Of a stretch of DNA of 64,000 nucleotides, positions 1 through 7,546 are shown piece by piece. The translations under genes were made by a program, and so were the position numbers. How positions within the stretch are numbered: the first letter of the stretch is position 1; each line of letters starts with the position of its first letter. Source of the stretch: Microbacterium proteolyticum (lineage in GTDB: Bacteria > Actinomycetota > Actinomycetes > Actinomycetales > Microbacteriaceae); the NCBI RefSeq assembly GCF_029639405.1, contig NZ_CP121274.1, positions 3,770,224 through 3,834,223 on the forward strand, in the 5' to 3' direction. The notes beneath the pieces were generated by a model, which did not search any database, was not told the origin of the DNA, and saw only the letters and a program-made list of their open reading frames with translations.

Positions 1-1
1 C

Positions 2-82
2 GCCGGCTACCCGACCGGGCTCGTCCTCGTCATCGCCGGCGCCATCCTCGCCGGGCGCAAGCGCCCCACCGCCAAGTCCTAG
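2..82 (+). CDS. C-terminal fragment of a membrane protein
   Basis: Only the last 26 codons are inside the window, ending at a TAG at 80-82. The visible residues form a hydrophobic segment (LVLVIAGAILAG) followed by a short basic tail (RKRPTAK), as at the end of a polytopic or tail-anchored membrane protein. It precedes a thiol-disulfide redoxin and ccdA, so it may belong to the same envelope redox cluster. The family cannot be named from this fragment. Confidence 0.5.
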   Translation, partial: AGYPTGLVLVIAGAILAGRKRPTAKS

Positions 83-120
83 ACCACCGGCTCACCACCG
101 CTGCCTGAAAGCCCATAGCC

Positions 121-750
121 ATGCCCCCGAAACCCGACTCCGCCCACCCGCGCCGACGCTGGATCGCGGCACCAGTCGGTGGCAGCCTCGCCGCACTGCT
201 CCTGCTGGCCGGATGCGCCGCCCAGCCGCCCGACATCACCCTCCCGCAGACCCCGAACGGGTACACCTCAGCCGACGACACGGTCGTGGAGATCCCCGCC
301 GCCGAGCGCGACGCCCCGGTGACCTTCGGCGGTCCGCTGGACACCGGCGGCCAAGCCGACTCCACCGACTGGCTCGGCTCGGTCGTCGTCGTCAACTTCT
401 GGTACGCCGCCTGCCCACCCTGCCGCGCCGAAGCCCCCGACCTTCAGGCGACATATGAGCAGTACGCCGACCAGGGCGTCGTGTTCATCGGCGTGAACGT
501 GCGCGACACCGGCGCGACCGCGACCGCGTTCGCCACCGAGTTCGACATCACCTACCCGTCGATCCTGGACGCCGCGACCAGCGACGTGCAGTTCGCGTTC
601 GCCGGCAAGTCCGCCCCGAACGCCGTGCCCACCACGATCGTCCTCGACCGTGACGGACGGATGGCCTCCCGAATCCTCGGCCGCATCCCCTCCCGAGGCA
701 CCCTCGCCGCCCTCATCGACACCGCCTTGACCGAGAGCCGCACCCCGTGA
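121..750 (+). CDS. TlpA/ResA-like thiol-disulfide redoxin lipoprotein
   Basis: A 209-residue extracytoplasmic thioredoxin-fold protein. The N-terminus is basic, then hydrophobic, and ends in a lipobox (LLLAGC, Cys near residue 32), so it is predicted to be membrane-tethered outside the cell. The active site is FWYAACPPCRAE (CPPC, around residues 92-102), and a cis-Pro region (AVPTT) lies near residue 170. The family reduces or oxidises exported thiols and takes electrons from CcdA or DsbD. Its stop overlaps the ccdA start by 4 bases, giving translational coupling. Because ccdA is disrupted by an IS21 transposon, this redoxin may lack its electron donor. Confidence 0.88.
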   Translation: MPPKPDSAHPRRRWIAAPVGGSLAALLLLAGCAAQPPDITLPQTPNGYTSADDTVVEIPAAERDAPVTFGGPLDTGGQADSTDWLGSVVVVNFWYAACPPCRAEAPDLQATYEQYADQGVVFIGVNVRDTGATATAFATEFDITYPSILDAATSDVQFAFAGKSAPNAVPTTIVLDRDGRMASRILGRIPSRGTLAALIDTALTESRTP

Positions 751-1124
751 ACGGCATCGTCGCCAACGGCGAACTCTGGCTCGCGATGCCGATCGCGTTG
801 CTGGCCGGCCTCGTCTCCTTCGCCTCGCCCTGCGTGCTCCCGCTCGTACCCGGCTACCTCGGCTACGTCACCGGCGCATCCACCACCCGCTCCCGCTGGA
901 GACCCCTGATCGGGGCCGGCCTGTTCACCCTCGGGTTCTCGCTCGTGTTCATCGCCTACGGCGTCGCCTTCGGCGCCGTGGGCAGCTGGCTGATCCGCTG
1001 GCAGGACATCCTCATCCGCATCCTCGGCGCCGTCGTCCTCATCATGGGGCTGGTGTTCATCGGCCTGCTGCGCGTCTTCCAGCGCACCGCGAAACCCGCC
1101 ATCAAACCCCCTACCGGCCTGGTC
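747..1124 (+). pseudogene. ccdA: ccdA, 5' part, interrupted by IS21-mer
   Basis: The first 126 codons of a CcdA-type membrane thiol transporter, with the hallmark FASPCVLPLVPGYLGY near residues 27-42 and several membrane segments. CcdA moves reducing equivalents across the membrane to TlpA-like redoxins. The frame breaks where an IS21-family element inserted, and the apparent ORF runs on only to a stop at 1157. Joining base 1124 to base 5705 restores an in-frame protein of about 240 residues (..[15 protein letters not shown]..), the usual CcdA length. The gene is therefore recently disrupted and probably inactive in this strain. Confidence 0.9.
1119..1124. repeat. 6-bp target site duplication, left copy
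   Basis: CTGGTC lies immediately left of the IS21-type inverted repeat and is repeated at 5699-5704 immediately right of the other end. Removing one copy together with the element restores the ccdA frame exactly. Confidence 0.9.
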
Positions 1125-1160
1125 TGGCTCTGTCAGTCTGTTTTGGCCCCGGAGTGACGG
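1125..1160. repeat. IS21 left terminal inverted repeat
   Basis: Starts TGGCTCTGTCA and contains TTTGGCCCCGG. It matches the reverse complement of 5663-5698 at 30 of 36 positions. The same start, TGGCTCTGTCA, occurs at 63867 at the right edge of the window. Confidence 0.9.
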
Positions 1161-1275
1161 CTAGGAGTGGCCCCACTTTCTGACTTGCCGGGGCGGTTCT
1201 GACGGTTTGATCTGGCCCCACCTGAGCGTGTGTTTCGTGTTGCTTCAGGATGAGCGGGCCCGGCAGGGGTCGAAA

Positions 1276-2934
1276 GTGGAATTGTTCGCGGATATCCGCC
1301 GTGCCTCGCGCGTCGACGGGCTATCGGTGCGCGCGTTGGCAGACAGGTTCGGGGTCCACCGTCGCACGGTGCGGCAGGCCTTGGCGTCGCCAATTCCGCC
1401 GCCGCGGAAGATACCGTCACGGATGTCTCCACGGCTGGGGCCGTACAAGGCGGTGATCGACGCGATGCTCACTCAGGATCTGGACGCGCCTCGTAAGCAG
1501 CGGCACACGGCGACAAGGGTTCTCGCGCGGCTGGTCGACGAGCACGAAGCGGCGGGACTGTCGTACTCGACGGTCCGCGACTACGTGCGCGTACGTCGTG
1601 CCCAGATCGATGCCGCAGCCGGGCGCCGCGTCGAGGTGTTCGTCCCACAGGAACACGCACCTGGTGAGGAAGCCGAAGTCGATTTCGGCGAGGTCTGGGT
1701 GATCCTTGGCGGGGTGAAAACGAAGTGCCACATGTTCACGTTCCGGCTCTCGCACTCGGGGAAGGCGGTGCACCGGGTGTACTCGACGCAATCGCAGGAA
1801 GCGTTCCTGGAAGGACATATCGACGCGTTCGACGAGATAGGTGGGATCCCGACCCGGCACATCCGGTACGACAATCTCACTGCCGCGGTACAGACGGTGC
1901 TGTATGGGAAGGGCCGTAGCCGAGTAGAGAACGACCGATGGGTACTGTTCCGCTCGCACTACGGGTTCGACTCGTTCTATTGCCAGCCCGGAATCGACGG
2001 CGCCCACGAGAAGGGTGGCGTCGAAGGCGAAGTTGGTCGGTTTCGCCGCACCTGGCTGTCGCCGATGCCGGTCATCGACTCGCTCGCCGAGTTGAACGAG
2101 CAGATCCGCCGGTGGGACGCCCGCGACAACGAGCGACGCATCAACACCCGGATCCGCACTGTCGGGCAAGACTTCATCGACGAACAAGCCCGCCTTACGC
2201 CATTGCCAGGCGAGCGGTTCGATCCTGGCCTGGTGCTCTACCCGCGGGTAGACCGCTCGAGCCTGATCACCGTGCGGATGGCGAGGTACTCCGTGCCCGC
2301 CCGTCTGATCGGGCGGAAGGTGCGGGTCTCGTTGCGGGCGTCTGAACTCGTGGTGTTCGACGGCCACGCCGAGGTCGCTCGGCACGAGCGGGTCGTGGCC
2401 CGCGGCGGGGAGTCGATCAACCTTGACCACTACCTCGAGGTCCTCAGGCGCAAGCCCGGCGCGTTGCCCGGGTCCACCGCGCTGGCCCGTGCACGCGAAG
2501 CCGGCGTGTTCACGACAGCGCATGACGCGTTCTGGCAGCAAGCGCGGAAGGTCGATGGCGACAGCGCCGGCACAAGGGCTCTGATCGATGTGCTCCTGCT
2601 CCACAGGACCATGCGAACCGTCGACGTGATCGCGGGGATCCGTGCCGCCCTCACGGTCGGGGCGGTGTCCGCCGACGTCGTCGCGGTCGAAGCCCGACTG
2701 CACGCCGCCGGGCCCGAGTCAGACCGTCATCGCGTTGAACAACCACGACGTGACGTGCAGCGAGTTGTCAGCCTGACCCAGCGTCGCCTCATGGATCCGG
2801 CCGCGGTGATCGCCGGACTCCCAGCCGACCGGCGGCCACTGCCATCCGTCGCGCACTACGACGAACTCCTTAACCGACGTTCCGAACCAGAACCGCCGGT
2901 CACCGATGAGAGAGAAGGAATCGCCGGATCATGA
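1276..2934 (+). CDS. istA: IS21-family transposase IstA
   Basis: About 552 residues. The N-terminus has a helix-turn-helix (DGLSVRALADRFGVHRRTV) followed by a DDE integrase core: first Asp in AEVDFGEVW, second Asp in IRYDNL, and Glu in EKGGVEGEVG. It catalyses cut-and-paste of the element together with IstB. I chose the GTG at 1276, preceded by AGGGG, which gives the usual VELFADIRR beginning; an in-frame extension to 1207 exists. Its stop overlaps the istB start (ATGA), as usual in the family. All catalytic residues are visible, so it looks intact. Confidence 0.9.
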   Translation: MELFADIRRASRVDGLSVRALADRFGVHRRTVRQALASPIPPPRKIPSRMSPRLGPYKAVIDAMLTQDLDAPRKQRHTATRVLARLVDEHEAAGLSYSTVRDYVRVRRAQIDAAAGRRVEVFVPQEHAPGEEAEVDFGEVWVILGGVKTKCHMFTFRLSHSGKAVHRVYSTQSQEAFLEGHIDAFDEIGGIPTRHIRYDNLTAAVQTVLYGKGRSRVENDRWVLFRSHYGFDSFYCQPGIDGAHEKGGVEGEVGRFRRTWLSPMPVIDSLAELNEQIRRWDARDNERRINTRIRTVGQDFIDEQARLTPLPGERFDPGLVLYPRVDRSSLITVRMARYSVPARLIGRKVRVSLRASELVVFDGHAEVARHERVVARGGESINLDHYLEVLRRKPGALPGSTALARAREAGVFTTAHDAFWQQARKVDGDSAGTRALIDVLLLHRTMRTVDVIAGIRAALTVGAVSADVVAVEARLHAAGPESDRHRVEQPRRDVQRVVSLTQRRLMDPAAVIAGLPADRRPLPSVAHYDELLNRRSEPEPPVTDEREGIAGS

Positions 2935-3731
2935 GCAACCCCACGAATGTCACCACGATCCTGCGTCGGCAGCGCGGGCTGACCGAAGAAGCCGCCGCGG
3001 CCGCAGTTGACCAAGCCTGCCGCAGGCTCCGTTTACCCACCATGCGGGCGGTGATGCACGAAGCGATCACGGCCGCGGAACGTGAGCAGCTGACCTACCA
3101 AGGGTTCCTTGCCGAGCTCCTCCTCGCCGAGTGCGACGACCGGGACCGCCGGTCCGTTGTCCGCCGCGTGTCGGCAGCCGGGTTCCCGAGGAACAAGTGG
3201 CTCGGGGACTTCGATTTCGACGCGAATCCGAACGTCAACCCTGCAACGATCCATACGCTCGCGAACGGGGACTGGATCCGCCGCGGCGATCCGCTGTGTC
3301 TGATCGGGGACTCCGGCACCGGGAAGTCGCATCTCCTCATCGGCCTCGGCACCGCCGCTGCAGAGAAGGGCTTCCGCGTCCGGTACACCCTGGCGACGAA
3401 GCTCGTGAACGAGCTCGTTGAAGCCGCCGACGAGAAACAACTCACCCGCACCATCAACCGGTACGGACGCGTTGACCTGCTCCTGATCGACGAGCTCGGC
3501 TACATGGAACTCGACCGACGCGGCGCCGAACTCCTGTTCCAGGTCCTCACAGAGCGGGAAGAGAAGAACTCCGTCGCGATCGCATCCAACGAGTCGTTCA
3601 GCGGGTGGACGAAGACCTTCACTGACCCGCGCCTGTGTGCGGCAATCGTCGACCGGCTCACGTTCAACGGCACCATCATCGAAACCGGCACCACCTCGTA
3701 CCGCCTCAACCACACCCGTCAGCGGCAGTAG
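2931..3731 (+). CDS. istB: IS21-family helper ATPase IstB
   Basis: 266 residues, DnaA/DnaC-like AAA+ ATPase that helps IstA choose target DNA. Walker A is GDSGTGKSHL near residues 126-135, and Walker B is LLLIDELGYM near 184-193. The N-terminal helical domain and overall length match the family. The start codon overlaps the istA stop by 4 bases. The reading frame is intact, so the transposon could be active or mobilisable. Confidence 0.93.
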   Translation: MSNPTNVTTILRRQRGLTEEAAAAAVDQACRRLRLPTMRAVMHEAITAAEREQLTYQGFLAELLLAECDDRDRRSVVRRVSAAGFPRNKWLGDFDFDANPNVNPATIHTLANGDWIRRGDPLCLIGDSGTGKSHLLIGLGTAAAEKGFRVRYTLATKLVNELVEAADEKQLTRTINRYGRVDLLLIDELGYMELDRRGAELLFQVLTEREEKNSVAIASNESFSGWTKTFTDPRLCAAIVDRLTFNGTIIETGTTSYRLNHTRQRQ

Positions 3732-3745
3732 CGATCCGAAAGTCA

Positions 3746-4135
3746 TCAGAGGTAGCGGCAGATGGACTCCGGCGTGCAGGCTTCGGACGCCGTTGCCGTC
3801 GCGTGCGCCCGAAGCTCGACGATGCTCCCTCGTAGGGCGCGCAGCTGCTCGAGCTGCTCATCAATCTCCACGAGCCGGCGGTCAAGGAGATCCAGCACGT
3901 GAGCGCACGGCGAACCACCCGTGTCGCGAACATCGAGGATCTCCGCGGTCTGCGCAAGGGTGAGCCCCGCCGCGCGAGCCCGATCGATGAACTCGAGCCG
4001 CTGCACCGTCTCGTCACCATAGCTGCGGTACCCGGCCGGGGTGCGCTCCGGCGGTTGCAGCAGCCCGCGCTCCTCGTAGTACCGCAGCGTCGACGGTCTC
4101 GTCCTCGCCTTCTCCGCGAGTTCTCCGATCCGCAT
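3746..4135 (-). CDS. merR: MerR-family mercury-responsive regulator
   Basis: 129 residues. The N-terminal winged HTH reads MRIGELAEKARTRPSTLRYY, followed by a dimerisation helix. Three cysteines suited to metal sensing are visible: one in GGSPCAHV and a pair in the C-terminal EACTPESIC. MerR binds Hg(II) through three cysteines, and the position next to merA supports a mercury role. The C-terminal spacing is shorter than in classical MerR. It is divergent from merA across a perfect 24-bp palindrome that it should bind. It is passenger DNA of the IS21 element. Confidence 0.87.
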   Translation of the reverse strand: MRIGELAEKARTRPSTLRYYEERGLLQPPERTPAGYRSYGDETVQRLEFIDRARAAGLTLAQTAEILDVRDTGGSPCAHVLDLLDRRLVEIDEQLEQLRALRGSIVELRAHATATASEACTPESICRYL

Positions 4136-4156
4136 CGTGACACCTCCACCGTCAGT

Positions 4157-4188
4157 TTGACCTTCAAGCATGCTTGAAGGTCCATTCT
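4157..4188 (+). promoter_or_regulatory. MerR-type operator/promoter of merA
   Basis: A perfect 24-bp palindrome spans 4159-4182 (half-site GACCTTCAAGCA). It overlaps a -35-like TTGACC at 4157-4162 and a -10-like CATTCT at 4183-4188, about 20 bases apart. That long spacing is typical of promoters that MerR-family activators untwist. The site lies between the divergent merR and merA starts. Confidence 0.8.
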
Positions 4189-4234
4189 GTCGCATAGGGC
4201 CGCACGTGCGGCCCGGTCCACCCGAGGAGGCATC

Positions 4235-5611
4235 ATGACTCAGCACAACGAGTTCGATCTTGCGGTGGTCGGGACGGGCGGCGCGGCGATGTCCGCGGCG
4301 ATCCACGCCCGACTCGAGGGGGCGAGCGTGGTCGCCATCGAATCGGGCACGCTCGGTGGCACCTGCGTGAACGTGGGTTGCGTGCCCTCCAAGACACTCC
4401 TCGCGGCCGCGCACACCCGCCACGCCGCGCTCACGAACCCGTTCCCCGGCGCCGCCACCTCCGCTGGGGCCGTCGACCTCGGCGCGCTCGTGCAGCAGAA
4501 GGATGAGCTGGTCGGCATGCTCCGCCAGACCAAGTACGCCGACATCGCCGCCGCCTACGGGTTCGACATCCTCCCCGGCACCGCAACATTCACCGATCCC
4601 TCAACACTGCTCGTCGATGGACGACCGGTTCGCGCCAAGTCGTATCTCATCGCCACCGGCGCCGAACCGACCATCCCAACGATCCCCGGCCTCGAGCAGA
4701 TCGATTACCTCACGTCGACCACGGCGATGGAACTCACCGAGCTGCCCGCTTCGCTCGTGGTGATCGGCGGCGGATTCGTCGGCCTCGAACAGGCCCAGCT
4801 GTTCGCCCGGCTCGGGGTCGAGGTCACCATCATCGGCCGGCTCGCCCCGCACGCCGAACCAGAACTCTCCTCCGAGCTCCGCAAAGCCTTCCTGACCGAC
4901 GGAATCACCGTCATAGGCGACCGCGCCGCAACGATCACCCCACACGACGACCTGGTCCGAGTCCTCACCCGCACCGGGAAAGTAGCTACCGGTGAACGCG
5001 TCCTCGTCGCCACCGGCCGCACCCCCCGCACCGACGGGCTCGGCCTCGCCACTGCGGGCATCGCGACCGACACCCGCGGCTTCATCATTGTCGACGAACA
5101 ACAGCGGACCACGAACCCGGCGGTGTTCGCCGCCGGCGACGTCACCGACGTGCCCCAGTACGTGTACGTCGCCGCGAGGACCGGGAAGATCGCCGCACAC
5201 AACGCCCTCGGTCACTCTGAGCAGGTCGACTACACCGGGTTGCCCTCCGTCCTGTTCACCTCACCCCAACTCGCCTCGGCCGGGATCACCGAAGCCGAAG
5301 CCATCGCCGCCGGATACAGATGCGCCTGCCGATACCTGCGACTGGCCGACGTGCCCAGAGCCATCGCCAACCACAACACCCGCGGCGGCATCAAGATCGT
5401 CGCCGACGCCGACACCGGCAAAGTCCTCGGAGTCCACGCCCTCGCCGACACCGCCGGCGAGATGATGCTCGCCGCGACCTACGCCATCAAAGCCGGATTC
5501 ACCGTCACCCAACTCGCCGACACCTGGGCCCCGTACCTCACCATGGCCGAAGGCATCCGCCTCACTGCGAACCTCTTCCGCAACGAACTCCCCACTTCCT
5601 GCTGCGCCTGA
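4235..5611 (+). CDS. merA: mercuric reductase MerA
   Basis: 458-residue flavoprotein disulfide oxidoreductase that reduces Hg(II) to Hg(0) with NADPH. The redox-active pair is in GGTCVNVGCVPSK (Cys44 and Cys49). An FAD-binding N-terminus (VVGTGGAAMSAA), an NADPH-binding fold (VVIGGGFVGLEQAQ) and FAD motif FAAGDVTD are visible. The C-terminal vicinal cysteines (PTSCCA, 456-457) that deliver Hg(II) distinguish MerA from dihydrolipoamide dehydrogenase. The N-terminal metallochaperone domain is absent, as in many short MerA proteins. It lies downstream of the MerR operator and is carried inside the IS21-type element. No merT, merP or merB is present. Confidence 0.95.
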   Translation: MTQHNEFDLAVVGTGGAAMSAAIHARLEGASVVAIESGTLGGTCVNVGCVPSKTLLAAAHTRHAALTNPFPGAATSAGAVDLGALVQQKDELVGMLRQTKYADIAAAYGFDILPGTATFTDPSTLLVDGRPVRAKSYLIATGAEPTIPTIPGLEQIDYLTSTTAMELTELPASLVVIGGGFVGLEQAQLFARLGVEVTIIGRLAPHAEPELSSELRKAFLTDGITVIGDRAATITPHDDLVRVLTRTGKVATGERVLVATGRTPRTDGLGLATAGIATDTRGFIIVDEQQRTTNPAVFAAGDVTDVPQYVYVAARTGKIAAHNALGHSEQVDYTGLPSVLFTSPQLASAGITEAEAIAAGYRCACRYLRLADVPRAIANHNTRGGIKIVADADTGKVLGVHALADTAGEMMLAATYAIKAGFTVTQLADTWAPYLTMAEGIRLTANLFRNELPTSCCA

Positions 5612-5662
5612 CAACAGACAGCCACCCACATCGACCCGCCGCCACGACGGGGCCACTTCAAA

Positions 5663-5698
5663 CCGTCACCCCGGGGCCAAATCAGGTTGACAAAGTCA
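5663..5698. repeat. IS21 right terminal inverted repeat
   Basis: Reverse complement of the left end with 6 mismatches in 36 bases, including the GGGGCCAAAT block. The element ends with CA, as expected for IS21. Confidence 0.9.
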
Positions 5699-5704
5699 CT
5701 GGTC
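5699..5704. repeat. 6-bp target site duplication, right copy
   Basis: CTGGTC, identical to 1119-1124. The ccdA frame resumes immediately after it. Confidence 0.9.
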
Positions 5705-6049
5705 GGCGCGCCGCTGCTCGGCATCGCCTTCGGCCTCGGCTGGACCCCCTGCCTCGGCCCCACCCTCGCCGCGATCTCCGCACTCAGCATCAGCACCGCA
5801 TCCGCCGCCCGCGGAGCACTCCTGGCCGTCATCTACTGCATCGGCCTCGGTCTGCCGTTCCTCGCCGTCGCCGCCGGCCTCGGATGGGCAACCACCGCCA
5901 CCGGGTTCCTTCGCCGACACATCCGCGCCATCAACATCGCCGGCGGAACCGCCATGATCCTCACCGGCATCCTCATGATCACCGGACTCTGGACAATGCT
6001 GATCTACTCACTCCAAACCCTCATCGGCGGAACGCTCCTGCCGATCTGA
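5705..6049 (+). pseudogene. ccdA: ccdA, 3' part, separated by IS21-mer
   Basis: The C-terminal half of CcdA. It contains the second signature [11 protein letters not shown] and the remaining membrane segments, ending with a TGA at 6047-6049. It is in frame with the 747-1124 fragment once the transposon and one target copy are removed. The short ORF visible here could start from the transposon end, but a half-CcdA lacking the first active cysteine should not function. Confidence 0.9.
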
Positions 6050-6157
6050 GGATCGCGGCTTAGGTTGCATTTGCGTCCACGGACGAGCGAGGTTCCCGGA
6101 GGGTTGGCTAACCTCGAAGGAGATCCCGGATTTCATGCGAAGAGGAACTGGTTTCGC

Positions 6158-7273
6158 CTAAGTGTCAGGATTCCACTGAAGAACATGAAGGGCTCGGACC
6201 GCCTGGCGAGGTAGAACGCCGTTGCCGAGCGCGGTGAGCTGTTCGCTGCTGCTCAGCTCGAGGTCGGGGTCGGTGAGCCAGCCGTCTGGCAGGCCCATGA
6301 GCCATTCCACGAAGCGCGGCGCGGGACGGAGCTGACCGTCATGGTTCAGCACCGCCGGAGCTGGGGCGGGTCGTCCGCTGAGGTGTTCCCATCGTCGGAT
6401 GGCTCCGGCGTAGTGTCCCCATCGTCGAACAGCTGCTCGATCAGCGGCCACAGTCCGACCGGCTCCTGGCCTCGCCTGCGTCGGGGGCCATTCTGCGCCA
6501 GGTCGATGATCTGATGCGAGAGGGCGATCGTGCCGCGTCGGGCTCGCACCTGTTCCAGCGTCTCCCCACCGCGGGCGACGTCCGAGGCTAGCGGGGTGCG
6601 GAACAGCGCGCCGAGCGAGGATGAAGATCCGAAATCGGGTGTGTGGTGCGCCGACGTGGGAAGCGGGTAGGCCAACCCAGCGAGCGTCGTACCGGAGGTC
6701 GGCCAGATCGCCGAGTACGGCTCCAAGTGCCCGTAGAGGTCGGGCTGGTGCGTCTCCCAGATCCCACGGGTCGGGTTCCATTGCGCGAAGGGCAGCCCGT
6801 GTCGCGGGGGTTGCGCGTTCGAGGACTGCGGAGAGGGGGTTGCGTTCATCGTGGTCGTCCTGCGGGTCGGGGCGGCGTGCGGTGGCGGAGAGCAGGCCGC
6901 GGACGTTCTCGGCGACGACCCACTCGGGTTGCAGCACGTCGATCGCCGCCGCCATCTGCGCCCACAGGCCCGAGCGGGTGCCCGGTGCGAGGCCGGCTCG
7001 CTTGCCGACCGTGGAGACGTCCTGGCAGGGGAACCCGCCGCAAATCACGTCGACCGGCGCGACCTGCCGCCAGTCGACCTGCGTGATGTCGCCAAGGTTG
7101 GGGATAGCGGGCCAGTGATGCGCGAACACGCGGGCCGGGGCGGGGTTGAGCTCGGAGAACCAGGCCGTGCGTCCGCCGAGGACGTGCTCGACGGCGAGGT
7201 CGAGGCCGCCGTAGCCGGAGAACAGCGATCCGATCCGCAGCGGGGCGGCCGGGGCGGGGGCTGAGTCGGGCAT
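6158..7273 (-). CDS. dcm: DNA cytosine-5 methyltransferase
   Basis: 371 residues from the ATG at 7273; an in-frame ATG at 7312 would add 13. The motif order is that of C5-methyltransferases: I, LRIGSLFSGYGGLDLA (SAM binding); IV, GGFPCQDVS with the catalytic Cys; VI, ENVRG; VIII, HTRFRIFILA; and X, ALGNGVLPRQA near the C-terminus. The target-recognition region is short. No restriction enzyme is adjacent, so it may be an orphan that protects the mobile element from host restriction. It is divergent from the relaxase gene. A second protein-like frame lies wholly inside it on the same strand. Confidence 0.93.
   Translation of the reverse strand: MPDSAPAPAAPLRIGSLFSGYGGLDLAVEHVLGGRTAWFSELNPAPARVFAHHWPAIPNLGDITQVDWRQVAPVDVICGGFPCQDVSTVGKRAGLAPGTRSGLWAQMAAAIDVLQPEWVVAENVRGLLSATARRPDPQDDHDERNPLSAVLERATPATRAALRAMEPDPWDLGDAPARPLRALGAVLGDLADLRYDARWVGLPASHVGAPHTRFRIFILARRAVPHPASLGRRPRWGDAGTGASPTRHDRPLASDHRPGAEWPPTQARPGAGRTVAADRAAVRRWGHYAGAIRRWEHLSGRPAPAPAVLNHDGQLRPAPRFVEWLMGLPDGWLTDPDLELSSSEQLTALGNGVLPRQAVRALHVLQWNPDT
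6346..6849 (-). CDS. nested out-of-frame ORF within dcm
   Basis: A 167-residue ORF on the same strand as dcm but in another frame, covering roughly dcm residues 142-309. Its translation is not shadow-like. It has an ordered low-charge region (FAQWNPTRGIWETHQPD, YSAIWPTSGTT), then FRTPLASDVARGGE and an acidic tail. From memory, this resembles a family of unknown function often found beside C5-methyltransferases in actinobacteria and phages. Here it would be overprinted on motif VIII and the target domain. It may be a real overlapping gene or a relic of an ancestral overlap. Expression is not demonstrable from sequence alone. Confidence 0.4.
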   Translation of the reverse strand: MNATPSPQSSNAQPPRHGLPFAQWNPTRGIWETHQPDLYGHLEPYSAIWPTSGTTLAGLAYPLPTSAHHTPDFGSSSSLGALFRTPLASDVARGGETLEQVRARRGTIALSHQIIDLAQNGPRRRRGQEPVGLWPLIEQLFDDGDTTPEPSDDGNTSADDPPQLRRC

Positions 7274-7546
7274 CGAGGTTCCTGTGCGGTCGGCGCGTCC
7301 CGGTTGAGGCACTCGCCGGGCTGGTCACCTTCCAGGTGCGCGCGACTCCCACAAGCTCCGCGGCTCCGCCCTCGTCTTCCCGGCGTCGATCGTTCGGCGC
7401 GGTGGCCTCGGATCGCGTTGCTGGGAGCACTGTTCGGCGCGGGCGGTCAGCCTGCCTTCGGTCGGCCCACGCCTCTTGCAGACGAGGTTCGGACCCGGCG
7501 CGAGCGCCGGGTCCGAAGGCGGTGGTCCCGTTCGCACCTGACGGGC

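Larger units (their letters stand above)
1125..5698 (+). mobile_element. IS21-family transposon carrying merR-merA
   Basis: A 4574-bp element beginning TG and ending CA. It has 36-bp terminal inverted repeats (1125-1160 and 5663-5698, 30 matches) and a 6-bp target duplication. It encodes istA and istB, then a mercury regulator and mercuric reductase placed between istB and the right repeat. GGCCCC-containing subrepeats near both ends (around 1145, 1170 and 1213 on the left, 5650 and 5673 on the right) fit the multiple transposase sites known for IS21. Plain IS21 elements are about 2-2.5 kb, so merR and merA are passenger genes. No extra inverted repeat separates istB from merR. Confidence 0.92.

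Noticed and set aside
3735..3760. A possible internal IS21 right end after istB, which would make mer external to the transposon
   Set aside because: No GGCCCC-type repeat or CA end is found between istB and merR; the only matching end is at 5663-5698, with the target duplication.
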